A stretch of 64,000 nt of DNA from Panicum virgatum (lineage: Eukaryota > Streptophyta > Magnoliopsida > Poales > Poaceae), in contig NC_053141.1 in NCBI RefSeq assembly GCF_016808335.1, positions 22,798,640 through 22,862,639 of the forward strand. Reading direction: 5' to 3'. Both the position numbers and the translations under genes were made by a program. The first letter of the stretch is position 1. Each line of letters starts with the position of its first letter. The notes below the pieces were generated by a model. It did not search any database. It had not been told where the DNA came from and saw only the letters and a program-made list of their open reading frames with translations. Positions 33,622 through 45,104 of this stretch are shown in pieces.

Positions 33622-34266
33622 TACGGGTGGCCATTCGGGTAACCCAAAAATTTTGGGTCGCGTTTTTCGGGTTTTCTAAAATTCTGGTTCCAGAAATTGA
33701 TACCCGAAAAACATAAAAAAAATAAAACCCGACAGTTCGGGTAACCGTCATTTCGGGTTCGGGTAACCTTATTGTAAAGTATATTGCATTTCTGCATGGA
33801 TCGGAGTGGCATGGACGGCAAAATAATTTTGACCGTGTACTCAAACTCCGTTACCCTCCATTAGCGTCCCTTCTATCCAAAATAGTATAGACGTCAAAAC
33901 AAAAGAAACGCGATGGTACAGAGGTGTCTTCGAACTTTTTAATGGTATGGTCGTTAGGGCCAACTTTTGTAATGGTATACATGTAAAAGATTCGATGCTG
34001 CGAGGGGGGTTAGGGTTACTGGGTAGTGGGCTGGGTTGAAAGTAATTGGGCTGCAGCACTACTTGCCTACTGGGCCTGCCTAGAATTCGGGTTTTTTTTC
34101 TGGAGTTCGGGTACCGGGTTCCAAACTCGATTTACCCGTAATAATTTTGGGTACCGGGACTTGCTACTCGAAATAGTGATCGGGTTTTTTGAGTTTGGGT
34201 TTTTTGGGTTCGAGCTCGGGTTTTTCGGGTTCGGACTTCGAGCTTCAGGTAATATGCCCAGCCATA
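33622..34266. mobile_element. hAT-type MITE (645 bp), 8-bp duplication GGCGAGAG
   Basis: GGCGAGAG occurs at 33614-33621 and 34267-34274. The element starts TACGGGTGGCCATTCGGGTA; its other end on the opposite strand reads TATGGCTGGGCATATTACCT, an imperfect terminal inverted repeat. The ends are rich in CGGGTT and TTCGGGT repeats. An 8-bp duplication and a GGGTGGC-type end fit hAT. No transposase is encoded. Confidence 0.85.
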
Positions 34267-34935
34267 GGCGAGAGGGGCTGGTGGGGGGAGAGAGATTAGG
34301 AATGGGGAGTGAAACCCTAGATCTTTTATATTTCAAGCCCACGTGTCAGCGGGTTTGTGAGTTCGGATAGCAAATTTTCAAATCCGTTACAGAATACCCA
34401 TTGGGTTTAGAGTTGTACCCGTGCCCGTGCCCACGGCTACAAACCCAGACCCGAATTCGCACCCGTCGGGTTTGGTATCCGCAGATTTGTGGATTTTCTG
34501 TGCTCCTTGCCATCTTGAAGCTGATCTGAGGGAGAGAGAGGGCTAGGGGATTTTTGTCATCTCGCTGGTTGGACTCATATGTCAGGGCACCTTAATGGTG
34601 TATAAACTGGATGGAGGTGGACGGAAGAGTACACAGGTAAAAAAAAATTCGCGCGAGGATATACATGTGCGCACAGGAAGTTCATCAATTTTCATAAGAG
34701 TATATAGGTATATAAAACTCTATTTAGACATAATATCTTCCTTGTTTTAAACGTGAAGTATATATCCAAACAAGCCGAATATCTCAATATCTGTATAGGT
34801 CCATTTCCCGGTCCAACGTGTCAGTTGACTCATCGTTAAATACCCGTGAAACATCTGCCTTCCTGGGTCATCCCCGACTCCTAAACCCCAAAGCACCAAA
34901 ACCCTAATCCCCTCCTCCCCGCCGCCACCGCCGCC
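34267..34935 (+). promoter_or_regulatory. Upstream region of the GMP synthetase gene
   Basis: Candidate TATA box GTATATAAAACTC at 34708-34720. A telo-box AAACCCTAA lies at 34898-34906, common in plant housekeeping and growth-related promoters or leaders. The start context is GCCGCCATGGGC. The hAT MITE ends about 670 bp upstream of the ATG. Confidence 0.5.
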
Positions 34936-37900
34936 ATGGGCTCCGCCGCCGCCGCCGCCGCCGCTCTCCCGGCCTCCGCCGGCTCTGGCGAGAATCTAGT
35001 CCTCATCCTCGACTACGGCTCGCAGTACACCCACCTCATCACCCGCCGTGTCCGCCAGCTGGGCGTCCTCTCCCTCTGCGTCTCCGGCACGGCGCCGCTT
35101 GCCGCCCTCGAGAGCCTGCGCCCGCGTGCCATCGTCCTCTCCGGCGGGCCCCACTCCGTCCACGCCGAGGGAGCGCCCACCTTTCCCGAGGGATTCCTGG
35201 ACTTCGCCGATGGCGCGGGCGCCCACGTGCTTGGCGTCTGCTACGGGATGCAGCTGCTCGTGCAGTCCCTTGGCGGCGCCGTGGAGCCCGGGGAGCGGCA
35301 GGAGTACGGGAAGATGGAGGTCGAGGGGACGGCGCCGTCCTCTGCCCTGTACGGGGAGGCGGAGACCGGGAAGCGCCAGACGGTGTGGATGAGCCACGGC
35401 GATGAGGTGGTCAGGCTGCCGGAGGGGTTCGAGGTGGTTGCGCGCAGCGTCGAGGGCGCCGTTGCAGCCATCGAGAATCGGGAGAAGCGCTTTTATGGGC
35501 TCCAGTATCACCCCGAGGTAGCAACCTTTCGGATGAAATTTTCAAAGTTAAACTATAAATTCATTTCCTCTGTTCTTGGTTCTTTGAAAGGAAAGCTTTT
35601 CCCCCCTTGGTACTTTGTATAAGATGGGGGTTGGACAGCTTCTATGGGAAGCTGTATGGAGCATACTGTTTGATTGCTATAAATTTTGAATCCGTATAGT
35701 TGTCCGTCTTCTCTTGCATTTACCTGAAATCACCAAATAAATGACCATGCTACGTGGTTTTGGTTATTCAATTGGCCTCAATTGAATTACTCTGTATTCA
35801 TTATTCAATTGAATCTCTGTTTTCATAAAGCAAGTGGATGACATAATTTTTGGTAGTATTATTATTAATTGTGTATCCATGGTTACTCTGTGTAGCATCT
35901 GGTTGTTATTTGTGAATCTGTTGATGCCATAGAACATAGCATGACTGATGAACTTTTTTTTTTATGCAAAGGTTACACATTCACCCCAAGGAATGGAAAC
36001 ACTCCGCCGCTTCCTATTTGATGTTTGTGGGATCAAAGCTGATTGGAAGATGCAAGATGTGCTGGATGAAGAAATCAAGACCATCCAAAGCATGGTTGGC
36101 CCTGATGAGGATGTTATCTGTGCATTGTCAGGTGGAGTTGATTCAACTGTTGTTGCCACCCTTGTTCACAAGGCAATAGGAGATAGGCTTCATTGTGTTT
36201 TTGTTGACAATGGTCTATTGAGGTAACAATATGCTGCCTTATTGCTCAAGTTCTTTTTTGATAGCATATGCTTATTTCGACCAAGTGTTCAATGAAACTA
36301 ACATAGAACCTCGTCTTTGCAGGTACAAGGAGAGAGAACGAGTAATGTCAACCTTTGAAAGTGATTTGCACCTGCCAGTTACATGTGTTGATGCCTCGGA
36401 GCAATTTCTCAGCATGTTAAAGGGCATCGAAGACCCAGAGCAGAAAAGAAAGATTATTGGCAGGGAGTTCATAGCTGTTTTTGATGATTTTGCTCACAAG
36501 CTGGAACAGAAGGTAGGGAAAAGGCCTGAATATTTAGTTCAAGGGACATTGTACCCTGATGTAATTGAATCATGCCCACCTCCTGGGAGTGGAAGGACAC
36601 ATTCCCACACCATCAAAAGCCATCACAATGTTGGTGGCCTTCCAAAAGATATGAAGTTAAAACTCATTGAACCACTCAAGCTCCTATTCAAAGATGAGGT
36701 ATCATTCCACATCAATTTGCTTATTATGTTTATGAATTTTTTTTGTTGAATGCTTTATCAGGTGTTGTATGATAAAAGAAACACTTCAATTATTTATTCT
36801 CTACAAATTGCTATGTTTCTAGGTGCGGAAGTTGGGGAGTATTTTGAATGTCCCAGATTCATTTTTAAAGCGGCACCCATTTCCTGGGCCTGGTCTTGCT
36901 GTACGTGTCCTAGGTGATGTTACACAAGGCAATGCTTTGGACACCCTTCGTCAGGTTTGAACTTTCAGAATTGCAGAAATTTTGCTAGAGCACCTTTGAT
37001 ATTGTTGAAATTTTGCTAGAGCACCTTTGTTGCACTATGTGATTTTCATTTTATTTGTTTTAGGTGGATGACATATTTGTTCAGGCTATTAAAGATGCTG
37101 GCCTCTATGATAAAATTTGGCAAGCTTTTGCTGTCTTCTTGCCGGTACAAACAGTTGGGGTTCAAGGTGACCAGCGAACCCACTCCAATGCTGTTGTCTT
37201 AAGGGCAATCACCAGTGAGGATGGCATGACTGCAGATTGGTATGTAGCACTAAAGATCCTGCTCCCATTACACTTTTTTCTAGCAAACTTTAGAGACAGT
37301 TGTACATTGCTGAAATATTTTGTTGCATGTACAGATAAGTTTGCTTCGTTGCATTTGTATTCTTATCTCTTGAGTTCAGGACCAAATAATTGGCTGTCAT
37401 TGTGATATAATTGGTTAGCTCAAATACCAGTGTTTGAGGGAGACTGGATTTTTGCCTTTATTGCCCAGAACAAAGGTGCTATCTGGTATAGACAACCCAA
37501 AACTATAGGCATCTTATTTATGTGCAAACTGCAGAGTGCAATTGGTTCTCTTATAGTGTATCTTGATTCTTGAGTATAGTACCCATGTGATAGTTAGCAA
37601 AGTCTTACTAAACTTTTACTAGGCAAATTGTTCTAACCTACAGAACTGTTTTTAGTTTTTTTTCTTCTTTTTTTTGCACTCTCACAGTCACAGTGCTGCT
37701 AATACCAGTAAACTTCACGCAGTGTCTCACAGTCACAGTGCTGCTAATACTAGATTAATGGGATAACTAGTTTAGTAGATACAGAGATTAAGAATTGTCA
37801 TTAAAACCGTGGATACCCATGGGCACGGCACTAGTCTTATCATATCATGTCATTGTCTTTTTAAATTTCCAGGTACTATTTTGACCGTGAATTCCTAGTA

Positions 37901-37996
37901 GATGTGGTCAACAAAATCTGCAACAATGTCCGTGGCATCAACCGTGTCTGCCAGGACATCACATCAAAGCCACCTGCAACAGTTGAGTGGGAATAG
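34936..37996 (+). CDS. GMP synthetase (glutamine-hydrolysing), six exons
   Basis: Converts XMP to GMP using glutamine and ATP, the last step of de novo GMP synthesis. Exons: 34936-35517, 35972-36222, 36323-36698, 36823-36954, 37064-37239 and 37873-37996; all five introns are GT-AG and the joined frame is 546 aa. The class I glutamine amidotransferase domain (about residues 20-200) has [10 protein letters not shown], nucleophile Cys102 in GVCYGMQL and the catalytic His-X-Glu at 192-194 (HPE). The ATP pyrophosphatase loop SGGVDST is at 247-253. Further family blocks: [43 protein letters not shown] and the C-terminal dimerisation part ending [13 protein letters not shown] poly-Ala tract follows the start. 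There is no stop or frameshift, so it appears functional. Confidence 0.96.
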
Positions 37997-39148
37997 GAAC
38001 TGGTGCTCTGATGGTGTGACGGTGGGGTCTGGCTCGGAAGTTGAGGAACAATTTACCTTTCGGTGCTGAGATCAAATGATATATGGCCCCAGTTATTAGT
38101 GTAATGATTACGGTTTAGTCAAAAATATCCTTTATCGAACCTTAGATGATAAACACAGCAAAACTCGTGAACTCTATACTCTGCTAAATTCTAGAGTATA
38201 TTTCTGGGTCACTGAGCATTTTCTGGGGCATCTGGATCCGAGAGTTTCTTTTTCTATTCATGGATCGAGACTGATGTTGGGAAGGACATCTGGATCCGAG
38301 GGTTTAGGGAAGCGCACTTGGTTTCTTCGTTTTACGTTTGTCTTGCTAAGCACTATTCTGAAGCTTTTTTTTTCAGCATGTAGATTTAACCAAACGGCAG
38401 GCAATGTAGGTTCAAACCAAATGGCAAAAAAGACATTTGCGCCATTTGCCTGTTGTATATGTAAGCGACCGGAGTAATCTTCATTACATATATTTTGAAA
38501 GTTGGTCCAAGATTCAGACATATAAATCGGAACATGATGGGATCCAGCAAACTGATGCGAGTTAATTTCAATTTCGATAATACGACTTCAAAGCTTTGAA
38601 TGTGCACAAACTGTCTAGCCTTTTTATTCGTCTTCTGACATGTATACATTTCCAAGCAAGGACGCACAACTTAATTTCCAAGCCGGCTACTACTACAGGC
38701 ATTGAGGACTGGTGGCTTCAGTCTTTGCAACATTTGCCAGCAGGGCAGCGAAGAACGAAAGCGGCAGTGATGATGTACACTGCTTGAAACTTGTCGAAGG
38801 AACAAAATAGAAGAATTTTTGAAGGGAAGCAAAGCAGAGCCTACAATGGTATGCAGCTCATCAAGGAAGAGGCCAACCTTCGGTTCTGGGCTTGCGGAGC
38901 CTCCGGTGTTTCTTAGGTCCATATGAATTTAGCTATCTTCACGAGTAGCGTATCTCCCCTTTTATGCTGGGGCGAAGCTAGGGCCCGTGCTGGGTGTGCT
39001 GCAGCACGGGCCTAGCCAGCTTGTCCATTGTAAATCTGTAGTATTTAGACATAATAAGATTTGAACTTCTCTCCTCCTAATATGATTTGGCAGTGCTTTT
39101 GCTCTAACTTTTTTTTATTTAGAAAAAGACATGTATACATTTCTAATT
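37997..39148. other. Intergenic region
   Basis: 3' of the GMP synthetase gene. No gene is recognised. Near 38970-39025 an inverted repeat (GGGCCCGTGCTG ... CAGCACGGGCCT) could mark an old transposon end; no target duplication was found. Confidence 0.5.
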
Positions 39149-39150
39149 GG

Positions 39151-39672
39151 AAAAAGTCTAAATTACTCCCCTCAGTTATAGTCAAAGTCTGAATAACCCC
39201 CTAAACTATTGTTTGGTTCATTTCACCCCTCAAACTATGCATTTGGGTTCAAATTACCCCGTAATAAAATGTCTTTTTCATTTGTCTATGCATAGGTGGA
39301 GTTTTAAGTTGAAATTTTACAAGATAACAGTACACAACATAAAGCATGTTAGAAAATATATCATATTTTTTATCAATATTTTCATAGGTTAGAATATTTA
39401 ATAGTAAATTAATAATTAGAGTTCAAAATTATATTAAAACTAATGGTAAAAAATTATAATTTTTTTCTAAATATTCATTGTGATGCCCACTATTATCTTG
39501 CAAAATTTGAAATTAAACTTCAACTTGTATGGAGTAACAAAAAAAAGACAAATTGTATTATGGGCTAAAATGAACTAAATGACATAGTCTAGGGGATAAA
39601 TTGAACCAAGTTATAGTTTAGAGGGTTATTCAGACTTTGGCTATAGTTGAGAGGAGTAAATCGAACTTTTTT
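39151..39672. mobile_element. Foldback MITE (about 520 bp)
   Basis: The first ~90 bases (AAAAAGTCTAAATTACTCCC onward) match the reverse complement of the last ~85 with a few mismatches, including a shared AAAGTCTGAATAACCC segment. The centre is AT-rich and non-coding. I could not define a convincing target duplication, so the superfamily is open. Confidence 0.75.
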
Positions 39673-40722
39673 CCTTTCCTCCCAACGCGCATGCGAGCAA
39701 CCAAACACACCCGCAGCTCCAAATCAAGTATCTCCAAAAAGAAAAGAAAAAAACCCTACTCCCTTGTTAGTAACTCAGTCCGGTGTTGAAACTTTCTCTT
39801 GGTGATCCGCTTCGTTGCTAGCAGTTAAAGCTAGCCAAATATAGACACTGAAACATCAAAAAAAAATCCTCCACGATGGTTATTATGCCTAAAGCGCAGC
39901 TCCTAAACTCCCAACATTTGGGAGAGACAAGCGTGCCGTGAGGACATCTGAGGAGATGGCGAGGAGGAGGCCGCTGCTCTTGGTCGCCGCCGTCGTGCTC
40001 CTGTGTGCACCGCTGAGTGGCATCTCGTACAAGCATACAAGAAGGCAAGCTAGATGATCAGCCCAACGCGTTGCGATCCCCGAATTCGGTGTCCAGTTTT
40101 CAGCACATCCACGATTTCTTTTATTTTGCGAGCATTCAACGCATAGATCTTGCAGAGAGTTTACCATTGTCTCTTGGACGATCTGTAGAATTCAGGTCGC
40201 TAGTAGTGACACTAAAGAGAGACTAATCAAGATTAGCATTTGTTGTGACGATGGTTAAGCAGCGCTTGATTTTTTTGTTTGCACTGTGTTAATGCGCATG
40301 CAGTCCTACATCGTGTATCTTGGAGCACATGCCTATGGTCGTGACGCGTCACCAAAGGAGCATGCCCGCGCAACCGAGTCACACCACGAGCTCCTGGGAT
40401 CAGTTCTTGGCAGGTAGATACCAATACCATCATTGGGTTTTACCTGGCCATAAGGAGGGGGCATTGATCTGCAGTCGTTTCATCCTTTTGAATTAAAATT
40501 ATAGCTGTATAAGTTAATGGGGGTCCGAGCTGGTTTCTGACAATCAAGTGTTGATGAAACGAGCAGCAAGGAGATGGCGCAAGACTCGATCTTCTACTCC
40601 TACACGAAGAACATCAATGGCTTCGCGGCGCACGTCGAGGAGGACGTCGCAAACCAAATTGCAAGTAAGAAGAGAAAACGATTCCCCGACCAAACTTGAA
40701 TTTTGGTTGATTAACATTCTTC

Positions 40723-40814
<92 letters not shown>
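40723..40814. repeat. (GA)n microsatellite, about 92 bp
   Basis: Nearly pure AG/GA dinucleotide with one GG interruption near 40744. It lies in subtilase intron 3 and ends about 35 bp before the exon 4 acceptor. Confidence 0.97.
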
Positions 40815-40817
<3 letters not shown>

Positions 40818-43676
40818 CACGATTGCTGCTTCTCCATTGACGGAGCAGAGCACCCTGACGTGGTGACGGCGCTGGAGAGCAAGATGCTGAAGCTGCACAC
40901 GACGCGGTCGTGGGACTTCATGGACCTGGAGCGCGACGGCCAGATCCTCCCCGAATCCATCTGGAAGCACGCCAAGTTCGGGCAGGACGTGATCATCGCA
41001 AACCTCGACAGCGGTAGGAAAGATTAATTATTATCGATTCGTTCTCTGATGCATTTCTTTCGATTCCATCGTCGCATCCATTCGTTCGATCGAGCTCTAC
41101 TGATCGACGACGTGCGTGATCTGATCCGGCGAAGGCGTGTGGCCGGAGTCCAGCAGCTTCACCGACGACTACATGGGCGAGGTGTCCGAGCGGTGGAAGG
41201 ACTCCTGCCTGGACACCGTCAAGTACGCCGTGCCCTGCAACAAGTGAGCGAGCGAGCGAGCTCCGATCCCCAGCTAGCTAGCTTTTCGATTGTTCAATCC
41301 TGCTCCTTGATGGTGACGATCGGTGATGGCGTTGCAGGAAGCTGATCGGCGCCAAGTACTTCAACAAGGACATGCTGCTCAACAACCCAGCGGTGGTGGA
41401 CGCCAACTGGACGCGCGACACCGAGGGCCACGGCACGCACACGCTCTCCACCGCCGGGGGCAGCTTCGTGCCGCGCGCCAGCCTCTTCGGCTACGCCAAC
41501 GGCACCGCCAAGGGCAGCGCGCCGCGCGCCCGCGTCGCGGCGTACAAGGTCTGCTGGTCGGGCGAGTGCGCCACCGCCGACGTCCTCGCGGGCTTCGAGG
41601 CCGCCATCCACGACGGCGCCGACGTCATCTCCGTCTCCTTCGGCCAGGACGCGCCCCTCGCCGACGTGCAGTCCCTCTTCCACGAGGCCGTCACGCTCGG
41701 CTCCCTCCACGCCGCCACCCAGGGCATTTCCGTCGTCTGCTCCGCCGGCAACTCGGGGCCCTACGACGACACCGTCGTCAACGCCGCGCCGTGGGTCATC
41801 ACCGTCGCCGCCAGCACCGTCAACAGAGACTTCCACAACGTCCTCACCCTCGGCAACAGCGCGCGCATGAAAGGGATGAGCTTGGAGTCCACCACGCTGC
41901 ACTCGAGCACGCTTTACCCGATGGTCGACGCCAGGCACGCCGGGCACGCCAACACCAGCCCTTTGGCCGCCTCCGAGTGCGGAATGGGCACGCTGGACCC
42001 CGCCAAGGTGAAGGGCAAGATCGTCGTGTGCGTGCGCGGCGGCGACGTCCCGCGCGTCAACAAAGGCATGGCCGTGCTCAACGCCGGCGGGGCCGGGATG
42101 ATCCTCGCCAACAACAGGATGGACGGCGACGACATCGTAGCCGATCCGCACGTGCTGCCGGCCACCATGATCACCTACAGCGAGGCCGTCGCACTGCACA
42201 ACAACATGACGTCGAGGAGCAACCCCGTGGCGAACATCTCGCCGTCCAAGACTGTGACAGCACCGTCAAATTAAAACTCTAATTAAGCGTAATTGCCGTC
42301 ATTTGAACACATCGGACGCATTAGCTTAACGGCTTAATTTGGCGATCCTTTCTCAACCCACGTCCCAATCGAAACAACACCAATAGTCCCACGCGAAGGT
42401 GAGCGCAGATGGTACAAGCACGACAAAAATTCGAAAATACAGCAAATATTCACAAGACTTAACCTTAAGTTTTACAAACCAAGTTTAAATAAATACATAA
42501 TTTACAAACTTTGCATTACTGAAATCCGGGTTCAACTAGAGGAACGGGGCCTACAACTACCAAAAGTGTACCTACGGAGATCCCTAACTAAACGTCTGGC
42601 TCCACAACCTCCCATCCCTCTGCATCCCGGCGGATGAACTTAGCGCAGCAGGGACAAAAGTCTACGTCTCCGTGTCCTGCAGTAATGTTTCAACAAAAGC
42701 CCTGAGCAACTAATACTCAGCAAGACTTACCCGACCAGTGGGTATAACTTAGCCAACATATCTAGACATGCAAAGCTTTTGGCTGGTGGTTAGTTTTGCG
42801 GAAAAGCGACTAAAGTGAATCCTTATTTCTATATTTTTAGCTCATGATTCTATATATCTTGACCATCATCTAAATTTGGCATATCTAAAGTAAACATGGT
42901 AAAGCATATAATATCATTCCAAGTGAATATAACCATATGTCATACATACTCCCACTCGATACTACGCTGTGACGCAGTGATCAAGGTGCCCATGTCCGAG
43001 AGCAACTGACAGCGAATCGATTCGATTTAACCTTGCAAGGTGGACCTAACCAACACGACACGCGTATGCCCCGTCAGACCACACGCACCAACCCTTCCCC
43101 TTCCCGCCTCGAATTACAGAACCGCCCCACCTACATATAGTCAGCCGAGCTCAACGAGAGACCACCAAAAGTAAACATATGCATCCCATTTCTCCGCGAC
43201 TACTCGACTCGCCCTAAGGGGTGGTGATGAAGTTCTGTACTTTCGAAGCGAGACAGTACTAGGCTTACCGGTTTCGACTACCTCCTACTCCCGGCATGCG
43301 GTTAGTACAGTTCAAACATGATCAGTAGGGCCGACAACGGCTCGGTCCTTAACCAACACAGGCGGAACTACACCTCTCCCGCCCGGTCTCAGATTCTATC
43401 TTTCTTTCATTCTAAGACTTCCATCCCAAGATGAGTAACTCATATATGGAAACATAATAAACAACCTATATCTCGCGAGTAACAAAAAATTACTCGACTT
43501 CTACCGAACCCTATTTAGCATAGCATATCTATCGTCCTATACATACTAGTATAACTCAAGGAAACCTAGGGTTCATGCCACTAGGGTTTCAAACAACTCC
43601 TAACCATAATGCACAAATAATAAATACATATCTAGGTGTTAAAATTTGAATTAATAGGATGTGCACCGGGGCTTGC

Positions 43677-43808
43677 CTTCAGTCTGCTGCTCAGAGCTAG
43701 GGTTAGACAGGCCCTGGGCCGGGTTCTCACGCCTCTCCTCTTGGGCTTGCTCCGGCTGCTCCTGCGGTGCCGCAATCACCTCGAACACAACGTCCTCAAC
43801 GGCGGATG
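43677..43808 (-). other. Mini-exon-like segment in LTR E (132 bp)
   Basis: On the minus strand the acceptor CATTCGTGTAG precedes the segment and the donor ACTGAAG/GCAAGCCCC follows. The phase-1 frame is open for the whole length and acidic (AVEDVVFEV, EQPEQAQEERREN), reading EGKPR across the donor. Confidence 0.55.
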
Positions 43809-43869
43809 CTACACGAATGCATATGAAATAATTGAGTGCAGCTCAATGATGCAACTATTATACTTCAAC

Positions 43870-44410
43870 TGGAATGCCCTGCGGACGGTCCGCACCCAAG
43901 TGGCGGACCGTCCGCAGTACAACTCTGCCGACCCACCAGAACCAACTACCTCTCTGGACAAATCTCAATCTATACGGCGGACCGTCCGCTCCAACATCGC
44001 AGACTGTCCGCAGTTTAACTCTGCAATACCACCAGAGGCAACGACACCTCTGGACAAAATTTTAATCCCTACTGCGGACCGTCCGGCCCTCCTTGGCGGA
44101 CCGTCCGCAGTTCACTCTGCCAATTCCACCAGAAACGATAACGTCCCTGGACAAAATTCTAGACTATACGGCGGACTATCCGCTCTCCAATAGCGGACCG
44201 TCCGCAGTTCAACCCTGCGAACCCCACCAGAGACAACATCGTCTCTGGACAATTTTTTATCTCTACGGCGGACTGTCTGCTCTCCAATAGCAGACCGTCC
44301 GCAGTTCAATCCTACAAAAACACCAGAGACAACATCGTCTCTGGACAACTTCTAACCTGACCGGCGGACTCTCCGGCCCTCCTAGGCGGACCATCCGCGA
44401 CTCACTTTTG
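43870..44410. repeat. 97-bp tandem array with paired GCGG-N5-CCGC palindromes
   Basis: The GCGGACCGTCCGC-type palindrome recurs at 43903, 43999, 44096, 44193 and about 44290 (period 96-97), each with a second palindrome about 20 bp upstream (43881, 43977, 44074, 44171, about 44268). Each of the later units also has a hairpin CCAGAGAC-N6-GTCTCTGG or a decayed form. About 5.5 units in all; two more palindromes lie near the LTR end (about 44862 and 44886). Confidence 0.88.
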
Positions 44411-45104
44411 CAGACCACCCGACAGGCGGCAGTAAGCACGGCGGCGGCGGCGACGGCGGTTCACCGGCGCCGGCGGCGCACAACGGGAGGGGGAAAGAGG
44501 CCAGGGGGCACAAGTGACTCACCACGAATCCATTCCCGCGGTCGGTTCGGGCGGAGGACAACCGGAGAGGCGGATCGACGGTGGAGCAAAGCTCCAAGAG
44601 GCTCCAATGGTGACCGGTGGTGGTTGGAGTGATTCCGGCCAGGGAGAAGCCGGGCTGGGGGTTGGGGACGGTGGAGGAGGTGCTGGGGAAGGTGCTCGCG
44701 CGAGGAATCGAAGTATGGTGGCCGGAGGAGGGAGATCGACGGAAGGGGGCGACGGCGGGGCGAGCGGACGAGCTGCGCTCGTCTCTGGTCGAGGTGGGAA
44801 TGTGGAAGGAGGAGATGACGACCGGGCCCACATCCAGCTAAATATCTGGGCGTTACTCTGGCGGACCGTCCGCCGATCCCTAGCGAACCGTCCGCGGTTT
44901 TCCTTGTGTTACAAAGACGGAGGTCGGCGTGAAGAACTCGCCGTCCATCGCTCGCTTCTCCTCCCGCGGGCCCAGCGGGATGCTGCCGTCCGTGATGAAG
45001 CCGGGCATCGCCGCGCCGGGGGTCGACATCCTGGCCGTGTTCACCGAGTACGTCAGCCCGACAGAGCTCGCGTCCGACAAGCGGCGGTTGGAGTACGCGA
45101 TATG

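Larger units (their letters stand above)
42253..44913 (-). repeat. Solo gypsy LTR E (2661 bp), target duplication AAGAC
   Basis: On the plus strand it starts TGTGACAGCACC and ends CTTGTGTTACA. AAGAC is at 42248-42252 and 44914-44918. It is inserted in subtilase exon 6. Orientation (minus) follows from homology of its mini-exon-like segment (43808 to 43677) and dyad region (42702-42720) with LTRs C and D. It carries a 97-bp tandem array (43870-44410) and a GC-rich block (44440-44830). No internal element sequence remains. Confidence 0.93.
39956..45104 (+). pseudogene. Subtilisin-like serine protease (subtilase), split by a solo LTR and 3' truncated
   Basis: Plant subtilases are secreted proteases. 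Exon 1 from 39956 encodes a signal peptide (MARRRPLLLVAAVVLLC). Later exons: 40314-40423 and 40567-40664 (inhibitor-like prodomain), 40849-41013 (end of prodomain and catalytic Asp in ANLDSG), 41135-41243, and 41338-42252 continuing at 44919. Catalytic His is in DTEGHGTHT and oxyanion Asn in SAGNSGP. Exon 6 is cut by solo LTR E inside a Thr codon; reading resumes (VGVKNSPSIARFSSRGPSG) and ends near 45100, just before the block that would carry the catalytic Ser (GTSM). There it fuses to gypsy pol. The exon 1 donor is also doubtful: after SYK the sequence is CATACA, not GT. A non-functional gene copy. Confidence 0.92.

Noticed and set aside
33202..33844. Overlapping frames of 95 to 234 codons on both strands upstream of GMP synthetase
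   Set aside because: Low-complexity GC-rich sequence; the minus-strand frame also runs through the hAT MITE end.
37680..37755. Direct repeat CTCACAGTCACAGTGCTGCT in GMP synthetase intron 5
   Set aside because: Two short copies about 43 bp apart with nothing else transposon-like; probably a simple local duplication.
40034..40050. GC-type donor (AAG/GCAAGC) after subtilase exon 1
   Set aside because: Splicing there to 40314 would put exon 2 in the wrong phase. I left the exon 1 donor unresolved.
40548..41027. Frame of about 159 codons through the GA repeat
   Set aside because: Its repetitive Arg/Glu content comes from the microsatellite; spliced subtilase exons explain the coding signal in another frame.
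41294..42199. 301-codon minus-strand frame opposite the subtilase exon
   Set aside because: Shadow of a GC-rich exon; the plus-strand frame has clear subtilase catalytic motifs.
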